Shown: positions 1 through 7,353 of the stretch, piece after piece
Layout of the letters: each line of letters starts with the position of its first letter
Position numbering within the stretch: position 1 is the stretch's first letter
From: JAJRAG01 sp050010535
Lineage (GTDB): Archaea; Thermoplasmatota; Thermoplasmata; Methanomassiliicoccales; JACIVX01
Length of the DNA: 64,000 nt
NCBI GenBank assembly: GCA_050010535.1
Contig: JBEKKT010000007.1
Location: 11,991-75,990, forward strand
Direction: 5' to 3'
Notes under the pieces: model-generated
The model's database searches: none
Told to the model about the DNA's origin: nothing
The model's input: the letters and a program-made list of their open reading frames with translations, nothing else
Made by a program: the position numbers and the translations under genes

Positions 1-71
1 TCGAGGAGGTCGGGGGTCTCATCGACACCACCAAGCCCGATCGCTTCATCAAGACTGTGAACGCGCTTTGA
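1..71 (+). CDS. C-terminal end of an unidentified protein (partial)
   Basis: An open frame enters from the left edge and stops with TGA at 69-71. The last 22 residues include DTTKPDRFIKTVNAL. No start is visible and the fragment is too short to assign a family. It lies upstream of the branched-chain aminotransferase on the same strand, with about 80 bases between them that hold a TATA-like ctttaaag, so the two are probably separate units. Confidence 0.5.
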   Translation, partial: EEVGGLIDTTKPDRFIKTVNAL

Positions 72-151
72 CGTCGTCCACGAGGCTTAATTCTTTAAAG
101 GTTCAGACTCGTATCCGGTACTGCTTGACGAGGTTTAGAGAGGGTCATTGA

Positions 152-1069
152 ATGGAGCCGACCGAGAAAATCTGGATGGATGGAAAGATAGTCGATTGGG
201 ACAAGGCGAACGTGCACATATTGACGCATGGTCTTCACTACGGCGGTGGCGTGTTCGAGGGCATCCGGTTGTATAGCACGAGCAAGGGCAGGGCCGTCTT
301 CCGCCTGAAGGACCACATGATTCGGTTCTTCGACTCCGCCAAAGTCATCGAGCTCAAGATACCTTACAGCCTGGACGAGCTGTGCAAGGCATCGAAGGAT
401 GTTGTGAAAGCGAACCGCTCGAAGGTCGACTACATCCGCCCGATTGCTTACTACGGATCCGGCGCCGTTGGCCTGAACCCAATCAACCTGCCGACGAAGG
501 TCGCAATCGCATGCGTCTACATGGGCCCCTATCTGGGCGAGGAGCAGCAGAGGTTCGGTGCGAGGCTGATCACCTCCTCCTGGGAGAAGCCATCGAATCG
601 CGCCGCGGCCGTGAACGCGAAGATATGCGGGAACTACATCAACTCCGTGCTGGCGAGGCTGGAGGCCGTCCACAAGGGAGCGGACGAGGCGCTGATGCTG
701 GACGCCAAAGGGAACGTGGCAGAGGGAACTGGGGAGAACATATTCATGGTCAGGAACGGGAAGATTTCTACTCCCGGCATGGCCTCCGGGATACTCGGGG
801 GGATAACGCGGGACTCCGTGATGCAATTGGCGCCGGAGCTCGGATACGAGGTCACGGAGAGAGACATAACGAGGTCCGAGCTGTACGTTGCGGACGAGGT
901 CTTCATGACCGGGACCGCCGCAGAGGTCCTGCCAATAAGCTCTATTGATGACCGCAACATCGGTGGGGGAAAGCCGGGTCCGATAACATTGAAGCTCGCG
1001 AAAGGGTTCTCGAGCACGACCATGGGGAAGAACAAGAAGTTCATGCACTGGCTGGACTTCTTGAACTGA
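152..1069 (+). CDS. ilvE: Branched-chain amino acid aminotransferase
   Basis: This cytosolic PLP enzyme moves the amino group between glutamate and the 2-oxo acids of valine, leucine and isoleucine, the last step of their synthesis. The 305-residue length is normal for fold-type IV aminotransferases. The N-terminal HGLHYGGGVFEGIR block, the PLP lysine (about K157 in NAKICGNYINS) and the EGTGENIF motif near residue 195 are all present. The ATG at 152 follows a purine-rich gagaggg, and a TATA-like ctttaaag lies near 93-101. It appears to be transcribed alone. The family assignment is firm; whether it also acts on aromatic substrates cannot be told from sequence. Confidence 0.95.
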   Translation: MEPTEKIWMDGKIVDWDKANVHILTHGLHYGGGVFEGIRLYSTSKGRAVFRLKDHMIRFFDSAKVIELKIPYSLDELCKASKDVVKANRSKVDYIRPIAYYGSGAVGLNPINLPTKVAIACVYMGPYLGEEQQRFGARLITSSWEKPSNRAAAVNAKICGNYINSVLARLEAVHKGADEALMLDAKGNVAEGTGENIFMVRNGKISTPGMASGILGGITRDSVMQLAPELGYEVTERDITRSELYVADEVFMTGTAAEVLPISSIDDRNIGGGKPGPITLKLAKGFSSTTMGKNKKFMHWLDFLN

Positions 1070-1163
1070 ACTTTCCATCATCCTGCGAGGAGTTGGAGAA
1101 AGAACCGATCCTGATCATGTACCACTCCTCCTCCCTCGATAAGGGATAGAACGTGCCGTCCAC

Positions 1164-1421
1164 TTAGATTTCGAGGTCCGTCACCACAAAGTCCTTGCCC
1201 TTGACCCTTTCCTCGATCCATTCCTCGAATACCTTCTCAACGGAATCCAGCCCGTCCATACCTCCCAGTTCAGTTATGAATCCGCTGAATGTGTTGACGC
1301 CGTCGTGTGCGCCATTTTGCATCCACCTGATCCCGACTCGCGTCATATCATAGTCTGATATGGCAACATGCCTGAGGTAGATATTTTGGCGCTTGTATGT
1401 CGGGAATTTGTGGTGTGACAC
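1164..1421 (-). CDS. Small protein of unknown function
   Basis: This 85-residue reading frame belongs to no family I recognise. It has no membrane segment or cysteine motif. The C-terminal half is acidic and looks helical (ending KGKDFVVTDLEI), which resembles real protein more than chance reading. A TATA-like cttaaaag at about 1438-1446 lies roughly 22 bases before the ATG, which would suit a leaderless message. That box is nearly palindromic and could also serve the zinc-ribbon gene on the other strand. Whether it is expressed is uncertain. Confidence 0.45.
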   Translation of the reverse strand: MSHHKFPTYKRQNIYLRHVAISDYDMTRVGIRWMQNGAHDGVNTFSGFITELGGMDGLDSVEKVFEEWIEERVKGKDFVVTDLEI

Positions 1422-1511
1422 GGACTGTCAGGCCAGAACTTTTAAGACTCGTAGCTCCGTTTAGTAGGATGTAGTGGGTGAGCAGGAAATAGAGGGGGTG
1501 CTAATACGAAG

Positions 1512-1634
1512 GTGTGCCCAGCTTGTGGATCGGTGAGTGTCGCTCCCGAGATGGAACTGACGGACGATGCAGTCTACTACTGTTGCTGCTGCGGTACCCA
1601 TTTCGTCGGCGACAAGGACATCAGGGAACTGTAG
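1512..1634 (+). CDS. 40-residue zinc-ribbon protein
   Basis: A short frame from GTG 1512 to TAG 1632-1634 encodes 40 residues. It contains CPAC near the N-terminus, then a run of four cysteines (YYCCCCGTHF), and ends GDKDIREL. The two CxxC-like pairs about 20 residues apart are what a single zinc ribbon needs. A gaggggg tract about 12 bases upstream can act as ribosome binding site, and a TATA-like acttttaag lies at 1438-1446. Only the GTG fits as a start, because an in-frame stop lies at 1479-1481. Such micro zinc ribbons are common in archaea and usually have no assigned role. Confidence 0.6.
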   Translation: MCPACGSVSVAPEMELTDDAVYYCCCCGTHFVGDKDIREL

Positions 1635-1798
1635 GGACGGACTAGAGACGGGCCGGAGATCGTGACCTTCCCTCGCGCTAGGGCATTCTGTTGACGCCTC
1701 CTTCTTTGGTTTTCGTCTTCCTTTCTCATTCTGCCTTTCGAACTCCGACGTGTAGACAATGGCAATCACGTCAGAAATTGTCTGGGTGGTGTGAAGAC

Positions 1799-1807
1799 AT
1801 TATATAT
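1799..1807 (+). promoter_or_regulatory. TATA box of the POR operon
   Basis: The tract attatatat lies about 50 bases before the ATG at 1857. It is followed by a leader with ggagg at 1846-1850 just upstream of the start, the usual layout of an archaeal promoter with a leadered message. Confidence 0.6.
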
Positions 1808-1856
1808 GGTCAGCTCCAAATACTGACAAGTAGAAGCAACATTTTGGAGGGCTTGG

Positions 1857-2759
1857 ATGTACGAAGTCCGATTCCATGGTAGGGGCGGGCAGGGGGCCGT
1901 TATGGCCGCGCAGGCTCTTGCCGAGGCGGCGGTGCTCGAAGGTTACTACGCTCAGGCGTTCCCTTATTTCGGGGCGGAGAGGAGGGGGGCTCCGGTCCGG
2001 GCCTTTGCGAGGATCGATGAGGCGAGAATAAGCATCAAGTCGCAGATCTATGAGCCCGACATGCTCGTCATCCTGGACGAGTCTCTTTTGGAGATCGAGC
2101 CAGTCGCCGAGGGTTTGAAATCCGGCGGAAGGGCCGTGATTAACTCCGCGAGGAATCCAGAGGAGATCGATCTGGGCGTGGAGGTGGAGTGTGCATCGGT
2201 CGACGCGACCACGATCGCCTTGGAGACGATCAAGGCGCCGATAGTGAACACGTCCATACTAGGTGCATTCGCCAAGATCGAGGACATAATTCCGCTGGAG
2301 TCGATATTGAACGCTATCATGAACAGGTTCGGTGAGAAGCTGGGGCACCAGGCGGGAGTGATGAACTCCGAAGCCGCTCGGATGGCCTACGAGCGGGCGG
2401 TCGTGGGACGGTGCAAGGGGACGAGAAAACTGGTTGAGAGGAAGCAGTGGCTGCCGACCTGGGACGAGCTGCCACCTGGGACTGCCCTTCCTGTGAAGAC
2501 AATCGACGGAGTGGAGGTAGGTCCCGGCAGCGCATGGCAGAACTTCACGGGCACATGGAGGACAAGCAGCCCGAAGTACATCAAGGAGAAGTGCATCCGG
2601 TGCCTCAGGTGCTGGTTCTCCTGCCCTGAGGGCTGCATCGACAGGCTAGATGACGATCACGAGAAGTGGGACTACAGATACTGCAAGGGATGCGGCATTT
2701 GCGCGGACGTCTGTCCGGTTCAAGCCATCGAGATGGTCAGGGGGGTGCACGAATGGTGA
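1857..2759 (+). CDS. porG: Pyruvate:ferredoxin oxidoreductase, fused gamma-delta subunit
   Basis: The protein joins two POR subunits that are often separate. Residues 1 to about 190 are the gamma domain (GRGGQGAVMAAQ at the start, FPYFGAERRGAPVRAF). Residues about 200-300 are a delta-type ferredoxin domain with two 4Fe-4S sets, CIRCLRCWFSCP and CKGCGICADVCP. The complex interconverts pyruvate plus CoA with acetyl-CoA and CO2, using ferredoxin. It is the first gene of a tight three-gene operon; its stop overlaps the alpha-subunit start by 7 bases. The start is fixed by ggagg upstream. Another 2-oxoacid specificity is possible, but the beta subunit looks pyruvate-like. Confidence 0.9.
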   Translation: MYEVRFHGRGGQGAVMAAQALAEAAVLEGYYAQAFPYFGAERRGAPVRAFARIDEARISIKSQIYEPDMLVILDESLLEIEPVAEGLKSGGRAVINSARNPEEIDLGVEVECASVDATTIALETIKAPIVNTSILGAFAKIEDIIPLESILNAIMNRFGEKLGHQAGVMNSEAARMAYERAVVGRCKGTRKLVERKQWLPTWDELPPGTALPVKTIDGVEVGPGSAWQNFTGTWRTSSPKYIKEKCIRCLRCWFSCPEGCIDRLDDDHEKWDYRYCKGCGICADVCPVQAIEMVRGVHEW

Positions 2760-3928
2760 TGAGGGTAATGAGCGCCGATCACGCTGTTGCGCACGGCGTC
2801 CGCCTGGCGAGGGCGGAGGTGATCCCTGCCTTCCCAATCACGCCTCAGACCCTGATAGTTGAGCTACTCTCGGAGTTCATAAACGACGGGGAGCTTGACG
2901 CCGACTTCATTCCGGTCGAGAGCGAGCACAGCGCGATGAGCGCAGCGATCGGGGCCTCAGCAGGCGGCGTGAGGGCCTTCACCGCCACTTCGTCTCAGGG
3001 TCTTGCTTTGATGCACGAGATGCTGTACGCGGCACCGCACAATAGATTGCCGGTCGTCATGGCGAACGTCAATCGCAGCCTCGGTGCGGCGTCGGGAATT
3101 TGGTTGGAGTATAACGACTCGATGCCGGAAAGGGAGTCCGGCTGGCTGCAGGTCTACATAGAGGATAACCAAGAGGCGCTGGACATGACCATTCAGGCAT
3201 ATAGGATCGCAGAGGACAGGGGGGTCATGCTACCGGTCATGGTCTGTCTGGATGGTTTCGTCCTGTCTCACACGGTCGAAAAGGTCGACCTGCCGGACCA
3301 GGATGCCGTGGACAAGTTCCTGCCCAAGTTCTCACCGCTGGACATCCTCGATTCCGAGAGTCCGAAGACCTTCAACGCCATCACTCCCCCCGATTACGCA
3401 ATGGAGATGAGATACCGCCTCGAGAGGGCGATAGAGGATTCCAAGAGCGTGATAGGAAAGGTCGACTCTGAATATGGCCAGTTGACCGGGAGAGAGTACG
3501 GTGGACTTTTTGACTCCTATAGGATGGAAGATGCTGAGATCGCCATGATGACCATCGGCACTGCAACTAGTACCGCGAAGGTCGTCGTGGACCGATTGAA
3601 CGAGACGGGGAAGAATACTGGTCTCATCAAGCTCAGGTTCATGCGTCCGTTCCCGGGGAGGGAGCTGCTCGAGATCACGAAGGATCTGAAAGGCCTTGGC
3701 GTGTTTGATAGATCGGTGTCGTTCAACGGATTCGGTCCGGTGTTCACCGAGACGAGGAACGCGCTCCACTCAGCGCGATTTCCAATAACAAACCACATCG
3801 CCGGCCTCGGAGGAAGGGACATCACCTTCGCAGAGGTGAAGGGTATGTTCGACGTCGTCGAACGGAGCGCGAGCGGCGAGAGCTTCAAGGAGTGCAACTG
3901 GCACGGCCTTAGGGGGGTGACGGTGTGA
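2753..3928 (+). CDS. porA: Pyruvate:ferredoxin oxidoreductase, alpha subunit
   Basis: This 391-residue subunit carries the pyrimidine-side TPP domain and the transketolase C-terminal-like domain. The N-terminal part has AFPITPQTLIVELLSEF and the FIPVESEHSAM motif, which carries the TPP-activating glutamate, then FTATSSQGLALMHEM. The start was placed at ATG 2753, after a ggggggtg ribosome binding site and overlapping the end of porG. A longer in-frame extension back to 2666 only reads the porG coding sequence. An ATG at 2759 is an equally good alternative. The 3' end overlaps porB by four bases (GTGA), which suggests coupled translation. Confidence 0.92.
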   Translation: MVMRVMSADHAVAHGVRLARAEVIPAFPITPQTLIVELLSEFINDGELDADFIPVESEHSAMSAAIGASAGGVRAFTATSSQGLALMHEMLYAAPHNRLPVVMANVNRSLGAASGIWLEYNDSMPERESGWLQVYIEDNQEALDMTIQAYRIAEDRGVMLPVMVCLDGFVLSHTVEKVDLPDQDAVDKFLPKFSPLDILDSESPKTFNAITPPDYAMEMRYRLERAIEDSKSVIGKVDSEYGQLTGREYGGLFDSYRMEDAEIAMMTIGTATSTAKVVVDRLNETGKNTGLIKLRFMRPFPGRELLEITKDLKGLGVFDRSVSFNGFGPVFTETRNALHSARFPITNHIAGLGGRDITFAEVKGMFDVVERSASGESFKECNWHGLRGVTV

Positions 3929-4896
3929 GCGAGCAGCAGATGAAGACGGTCAAGGACATGCCTCGAGCGGACTACTTCGTCAGAGGGCACGGGGCGTGTC
4001 CGGGGTGCGGAGTGGCGATCGCCGTGAAGAACATCGCGAGGATTATCGGACCTGACGCGACGGTCTACGTGCCAGCGAGCTGCCTCATTGTCTTCAGCTC
4101 ACTGTACCCGACCGCCGCGTTCAAGTGGCCATTCCTTTACACCGCCTTCGAGAACACAGGCGCGGTCATCTCCGGCATCAAGGCGGCGTACAGGAGGAGG
4201 GGAAAGGAGACGACCGTGCTCGGGATGGCCGGAGACGGAGGGACGTTCGACATCGGCCTTCAGGCCCTGTCTGGCGCAGCGGACAGGAACGAGGATGTGA
4301 TTTATGTATGCTTGGACAACGAGGCATACATGAATACCGGTATACAAAGAAGCAGCGCGACGCCTTTCGGGGCATGGACGACGACAAGCCCGGTCGGAAA
4401 GAGAACCCAGGGCAAGAGAGAGTTCAAGAAGGACCTGGGGGCGATCGTCGCAGCGCACGGCATCCCGTACATGGCAACACTTTCGATAGCGCACTTCAAC
4501 GATTTCGTGAAGAAGGTCCAGAGGGCGAAGGAGGTCAAGGGGTTCAGGTTCCTGCATGTCCTTACGCCATGTGTCCCAGGGTGGAGGTCCGAGGCGGCGA
4601 AAAGCGTCGCCATCGCGAGGTTGGCCGTGGAGACCGGCATGTGGACGCTGTACGAGGTTGACCACGGCGAGGACAGACTGACCTACAAGCCCAAGATGAT
4701 GGTGCCGGTCAAGGAGTACCTCCAAATGCAGGGGCGGTTCAGGCACATGAGCGAGGATGACATCCAGAAACTCCAGGCCTGGATATGTGAGAAGTGGAAG
4801 CACCACTACTATGAGGAGATACCCGTGCCGCCATGCGGGCTTGAGAAAGGCAGGAAGGAACTGATAACCGACGAGGATCCGTTACACGGTATCTGA
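3925..4896 (+). CDS. porB: Pyruvate:ferredoxin oxidoreductase, beta subunit
   Basis: The 323-residue beta subunit binds TPP diphosphate and one 4Fe-4S cluster. CPGCG at residues 25-29, a further cysteine in PASC near 53 and one in TPCVPGW supply cluster ligands. GDGGTFDIG (from residue 103) followed by LDNEAYMNTG (130-139) is the TPP/Mg signature. The SSATPFGAWTTTSPVGK stretch resembles pyruvate-type rather than 2-oxoglutarate-type enzymes. The GTG start overlaps the porA stop as GTGA and is preceded by aggggggtga. It is the last gene of the operon. Confidence 0.93.
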   Translation: MSEQQMKTVKDMPRADYFVRGHGACPGCGVAIAVKNIARIIGPDATVYVPASCLIVFSSLYPTAAFKWPFLYTAFENTGAVISGIKAAYRRRGKETTVLGMAGDGGTFDIGLQALSGAADRNEDVIYVCLDNEAYMNTGIQRSSATPFGAWTTTSPVGKRTQGKREFKKDLGAIVAAHGIPYMATLSIAHFNDFVKKVQRAKEVKGFRFLHVLTPCVPGWRSEAAKSVAIARLAVETGMWTLYEVDHGEDRLTYKPKMMVPVKEYLQMQGRFRHMSEDDIQKLQAWICEKWKHHYYEEIPVPPCGLEKGRKELITDEDPLHGI

Positions 4897-4966
4897 TGTT
4901 GCGGCATAGTACTCTGCAGAAATCGAGCGCTAGGGTTGAGTGACTACGTCGGTATAATCATCGCTC

Positions 4967-5526
4967 GTGGGCAGCAAGGAGTATTTCGACAAGGTCGTGA
5001 ATCAATGGGATGAGATGAGGTCCGGCTTCTTTTCCGAACCGTTGAGAGAGCAAGTTCTCGATATTGCCCGTGTCGAGTCTGGAATGATCGCCGTGGACGT
5101 CGGTGTCGGAAGCGGGTTCATCACCGAGGGTCTGCTCGGAAGAGGTCTCGCCATCATAGACGTGGACCAATCTGAAGCCATGTTGGACGAGCTGAAGAGG
5201 AAGTTCACAACGGGCGGGAAGGTTGATTGCAGAATCGGGGACGCGTTGATGTTGCCCGTTCCAAGCGAATCCGTCGATTATGTTTTCGCCAACACGTGCC
5301 TTCATTATGTTGTCTCTTCTGCTCTGGCTGTCAAGGAGATGGCTAGGGTGGTGAAGCCAGGAGCAAAGGGGGTCATGACCGATCTCGAGGAGCACGATTT
5401 CGGATTCCTGAGGGAGAAACAGCACACCGGTGGATGGGCCTCAAGAAGGAATCCGTGATGAGGTGGCTCATGGGCGCGGAATTGAAAGGAGTCTCTGTCA
5501 GAACGTGCGACAGGTGCCACGCGTGA
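4967..5526 (+). pseudogene. SAM-dependent methyltransferase broken by a one-base frameshift
   Basis: The first part reads a class I methyltransferase from GTG 4967, with the SAM loop VDVGVGSGF near residue 44 and an acidic strand IDVDQS. After EEHDFGFLREKQH (about 5425) the frame runs into unrelated residues and stops at 5458. In the frame one base back, starting near 5428, the expected continuation appears (RWMGLKKESVMRWLM, ending TCDRCHA) and stops at TGA 5524-5526. One missing base near 5425-5428 explains both halves. The methyl acceptor is unknown. A sequencing error is as likely as true decay. Confidence 0.75.
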
Positions 5527-5683
5527 TCGAGCTGCCGACACGACACAGCCGACATAGCGATTTTCGTTGCGATCGACAAGAAATGATCACGGAATTCTCT
5601 TCCTTCTCTTGGAATGATTTGCGCTGCGTCGGTTTGGCCAGTATCGCGTTTCCATCGCGGATGTCTGGCAAGCCGGAACAAAC

Positions 5684-5692
5684 CTTTTATAT
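5684..5692 (+). promoter_or_regulatory. TATA box of the ribosomal protein operon
   Basis: The tract cttttatat sits about 85 bases before the L7Ae start, leaving a leader of roughly 55 bases. The leader ends with a strong ggaaggaggt ribosome binding site at 5757-5766. Confidence 0.65.
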
Positions 5693-5772
5693 CACTACTA
5701 CTTTGTGCTCGTTTGCTCTTCTGAGCCGATGAATGATGACGATGTGCATAACATCGGAAGGAGGTATTCACA

Positions 5773-6144
5773 ATGGCAAAGCCAATCTATGTTCGGTTTG
5801 AGATGCCGAAGGAACTTCAGGATAAAGCTTACGAGATCGTCGAAGTTGCAAGGGACACTGGGAAGGTCAAGAAAGGGTCCAATGAGGTAACGAAGTTGGT
5901 CGAGCGAGGAGAGACGGTTCTGGTCGTCATGGCCGAAGACGTCCAGCCCCCGGAGATACTCGCTCATCTCCCTTTTCTTTGCGAGGAGAGGAACATCGCA
6001 TACGCCTACGTTCCAAGCAAGGCGGAGCTCGGAAATGCTTCAGGCCTTGAAAAGCCCACGGCCGCGGTGGCGATCGTCGATATCGGCAAAGGCAAGCCGC
6101 TGCTCGAGAACTTGAACGAGCAGGTCAAGAAGCTGAAGAAGTAG
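5773..6144 (+). CDS. rpl7ae: 50S ribosomal protein L7Ae
   Basis: This kink-turn RNA-binding protein is part of the 50S subunit and, in archaea, also of C/D and H/ACA RNPs and RNase P. The 123-residue length and the run KGSNEVTKLVERG, VVMAEDVQPPEI, LPFLCEERNIAY are the classic L7Ae RNA-binding face. The start follows ggaaggaggt by about six bases. It heads an operon with rps28e, rpl24e and ndk, the standard archaeal order, with gaps of 9, 22 and 7 bases. Confidence 0.98.
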   Translation: MAKPIYVRFEMPKELQDKAYEIVEVARDTGKVKKGSNEVTKLVERGETVLVVMAEDVQPPEILAHLPFLCEERNIAYAYVPSKAELGNASGLEKPTAAVAIVDIGKGKPLLENLNEQVKKLKK

Positions 6145-6153
6145 GTGCGGTAA

Positions 6154-6366
6154 ATGGCAGATGATGAGAGCATACCCTCAGAGGTCGTCGAGGTCATCGG
6201 GAGGACAGGGATGACCGGTGAGGCCACCCAGGTGAAGGTCCGAGTGCTGGAAGGCCGGGACAAGGGAAGGATCATCACCAGGAATATAATGGGCCCGGTC
6301 CGCATGGGCGACATTCTCATGCTGAGGGAAACATCCAGAGAAGCTCGAAAGCTCTCTATCAGGTGA
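6154..6366 (+). CDS. rps28e: 30S ribosomal protein S28e
   Basis: This 70-residue S1-like OB-fold protein of the small subunit is present only in archaea and eukaryotes. The family signature is complete: GRTGMTGEATQVKVRVLEG in the first half, then IITRNIMGPVRMGDILML, and the terminal ETSREARKLSIR. It lies 9 bases after rpl7ae, and the start is preceded by ggtg. Confidence 0.98.
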   Translation: MADDESIPSEVVEVIGRTGMTGEATQVKVRVLEGRDKGRIITRNIMGPVRMGDILMLRETSREARKLSIR

Positions 6367-6388
6367 GCGCCGATACAGAGGTGCGATC

Positions 6389-6757
6389 ATGGTCGAGCGA
6401 AGGATTTGTTCATTTTGCGGGAACGAGATCGAACCGGGCACTGGTAAGATGTATGTCAAGAAGGACGGTACGGTGTACTCGTTCTGCACGCACAAGTGCT
6501 ACGAGAACATGATACAGCTGAGGCGGATCCCGAGGAGGACCCTGTGGACCAGACATGCTAGGAAAGAGAGGGTCGAGCCGTCGAAGGAAGCCGCGATCGC
6601 TCCAGAGGAAGCACCCATAGAGGAGCCTAAGGCCGAGGTTAAGGAGGCCGGGAAGTCAGAGGCTCCGAAGGAAGCCGAAGCGGAGAAGCCGGCGAAGAAG
6701 GCTAAGAAAGTAAAGAAGGCAGCCCCGTCCGAAGCGAAGAAGAAATCCGAGGGGTGA
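6389..6757 (+). CDS. rpl24e: 50S ribosomal protein L24e with charged C-terminal tail
   Basis: Residues 1-60 are the L24e domain with its zinc finger, CSFCGNEIEPGTG followed by FCTHKCYEN, and the basic RRIPRRTLWTRHARK. Archaeal L24e is usually only about 60-70 residues. Here about 60 extra residues follow, almost all Ala, Glu, Lys and Pro, shifting from acidic to strongly basic (KPAKKAKKVKKA). Such tails are probably disordered and may contact rRNA. The frame is continuous and the gene sits between rps28e and ndk, so the tail is part of the protein. Confidence 0.95.
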   Translation: MVERRICSFCGNEIEPGTGKMYVKKDGTVYSFCTHKCYENMIQLRRIPRRTLWTRHARKERVEPSKEAAIAPEEAPIEEPKAEVKEAGKSEAPKEAEAEKPAKKAKKVKKAAPSEAKKKSEG

Positions 6758-6764
6758 GCTAAAT

Positions 6765-7217
6765 ATGATCGAGCGCACGTTCGTAATGCTCAAGCCCGAC
6801 GCTATCCAGCGCGGTCTGATTGGCGAGATTGTCGGGCGGTTGGAGGCAAGAGGTTTCAAACCTGTCGCCATGAAGCTGGTGCACATCCCGAAGGAGGTCG
6901 CTGAGAGGCATTACGCGGAACACAAGGGAAAGAGCTTCTTCAAGCCGCTCGTGGAATACATTACGTCTGGGCCGGTCCTGTGCATGGTCTGGGAAGGGGA
7001 GAACATTATAGTCGCCCTCAGGACGATGATGGGCAAGACGAATCCCCAGGACGCAGCGCCAGGGACGATCAGGGGTGACCTGGCGCAGCAGACGGGTCGT
7101 AACATCATTCACGGCTCCGACTCTTCCGAATCGGCAAGAAGGGAGATCGGTCTGTTCTTCAACGACTATGAGCTCCAGGAGCACACGAGGTCCATCGATC
7201 CCTGGCTCTTCGAATGA
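6765..7217 (+). CDS. ndk: Nucleoside diphosphate kinase
   Basis: Ndk transfers the gamma phosphate from ATP to other nucleoside diphosphates through a phosphohistidine. The 150-residue protein has MLKPDAIQRGLIGEI at the start, the nucleotide-binding RTMMGKTNPQDAAPGTIRGD stretch, and the active-site histidine in GRNIIHGSDS (about H116). It ends the rpl7ae-rps28e-rpl24e operon, a conserved archaeal arrangement. A pyrimidine-rich tract follows the stop. Confidence 0.98.
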   Translation: MIERTFVMLKPDAIQRGLIGEIVGRLEARGFKPVAMKLVHIPKEVAERHYAEHKGKSFFKPLVEYITSGPVLCMVWEGENIIVALRTMMGKTNPQDAAPGTIRGDLAQQTGRNIIHGSDSSESARREIGLFFNDYELQEHTRSIDPWLFE

Positions 7218-7218
7218 T

Positions 7219-7264
7219 CGTTTGCTTTTGCTCTCGTTTTCTTCTTTCATCTTGTTCTTTGTCG
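7219..7264 (+). terminator. Pyrimidine/T-rich tract after ndk
   Basis: Directly after the ndk stop the + strand is rich in T and C runs (such as gcttttgctctcgttttc). Archaeal transcription commonly ends in T-rich DNA without a hairpin. The position at the end of the operon and before an independent gene (infB) supports this reading, but it rests on composition only. Confidence 0.35.
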
Positions 7265-7353
7265 TAGAGGACCAGTTGTGCGATTCTTGAAACCGAATGT
7301 GAGCAGAATCATCCAGATGTCGCGCTAAGAAAAATACTAATAAGCAATCCCTC

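Noticed and set aside
95..1081. 328-codon frame antisense to ilvE
   Set aside because: Shadow of a GC-rich coding gene; no domain and no promoter.
5430..5732. 100-codon + strand frame after the methyltransferase
   Set aside because: It is neither frame of the methyltransferase and shows no family resemblance; the better explanation is a frameshift.
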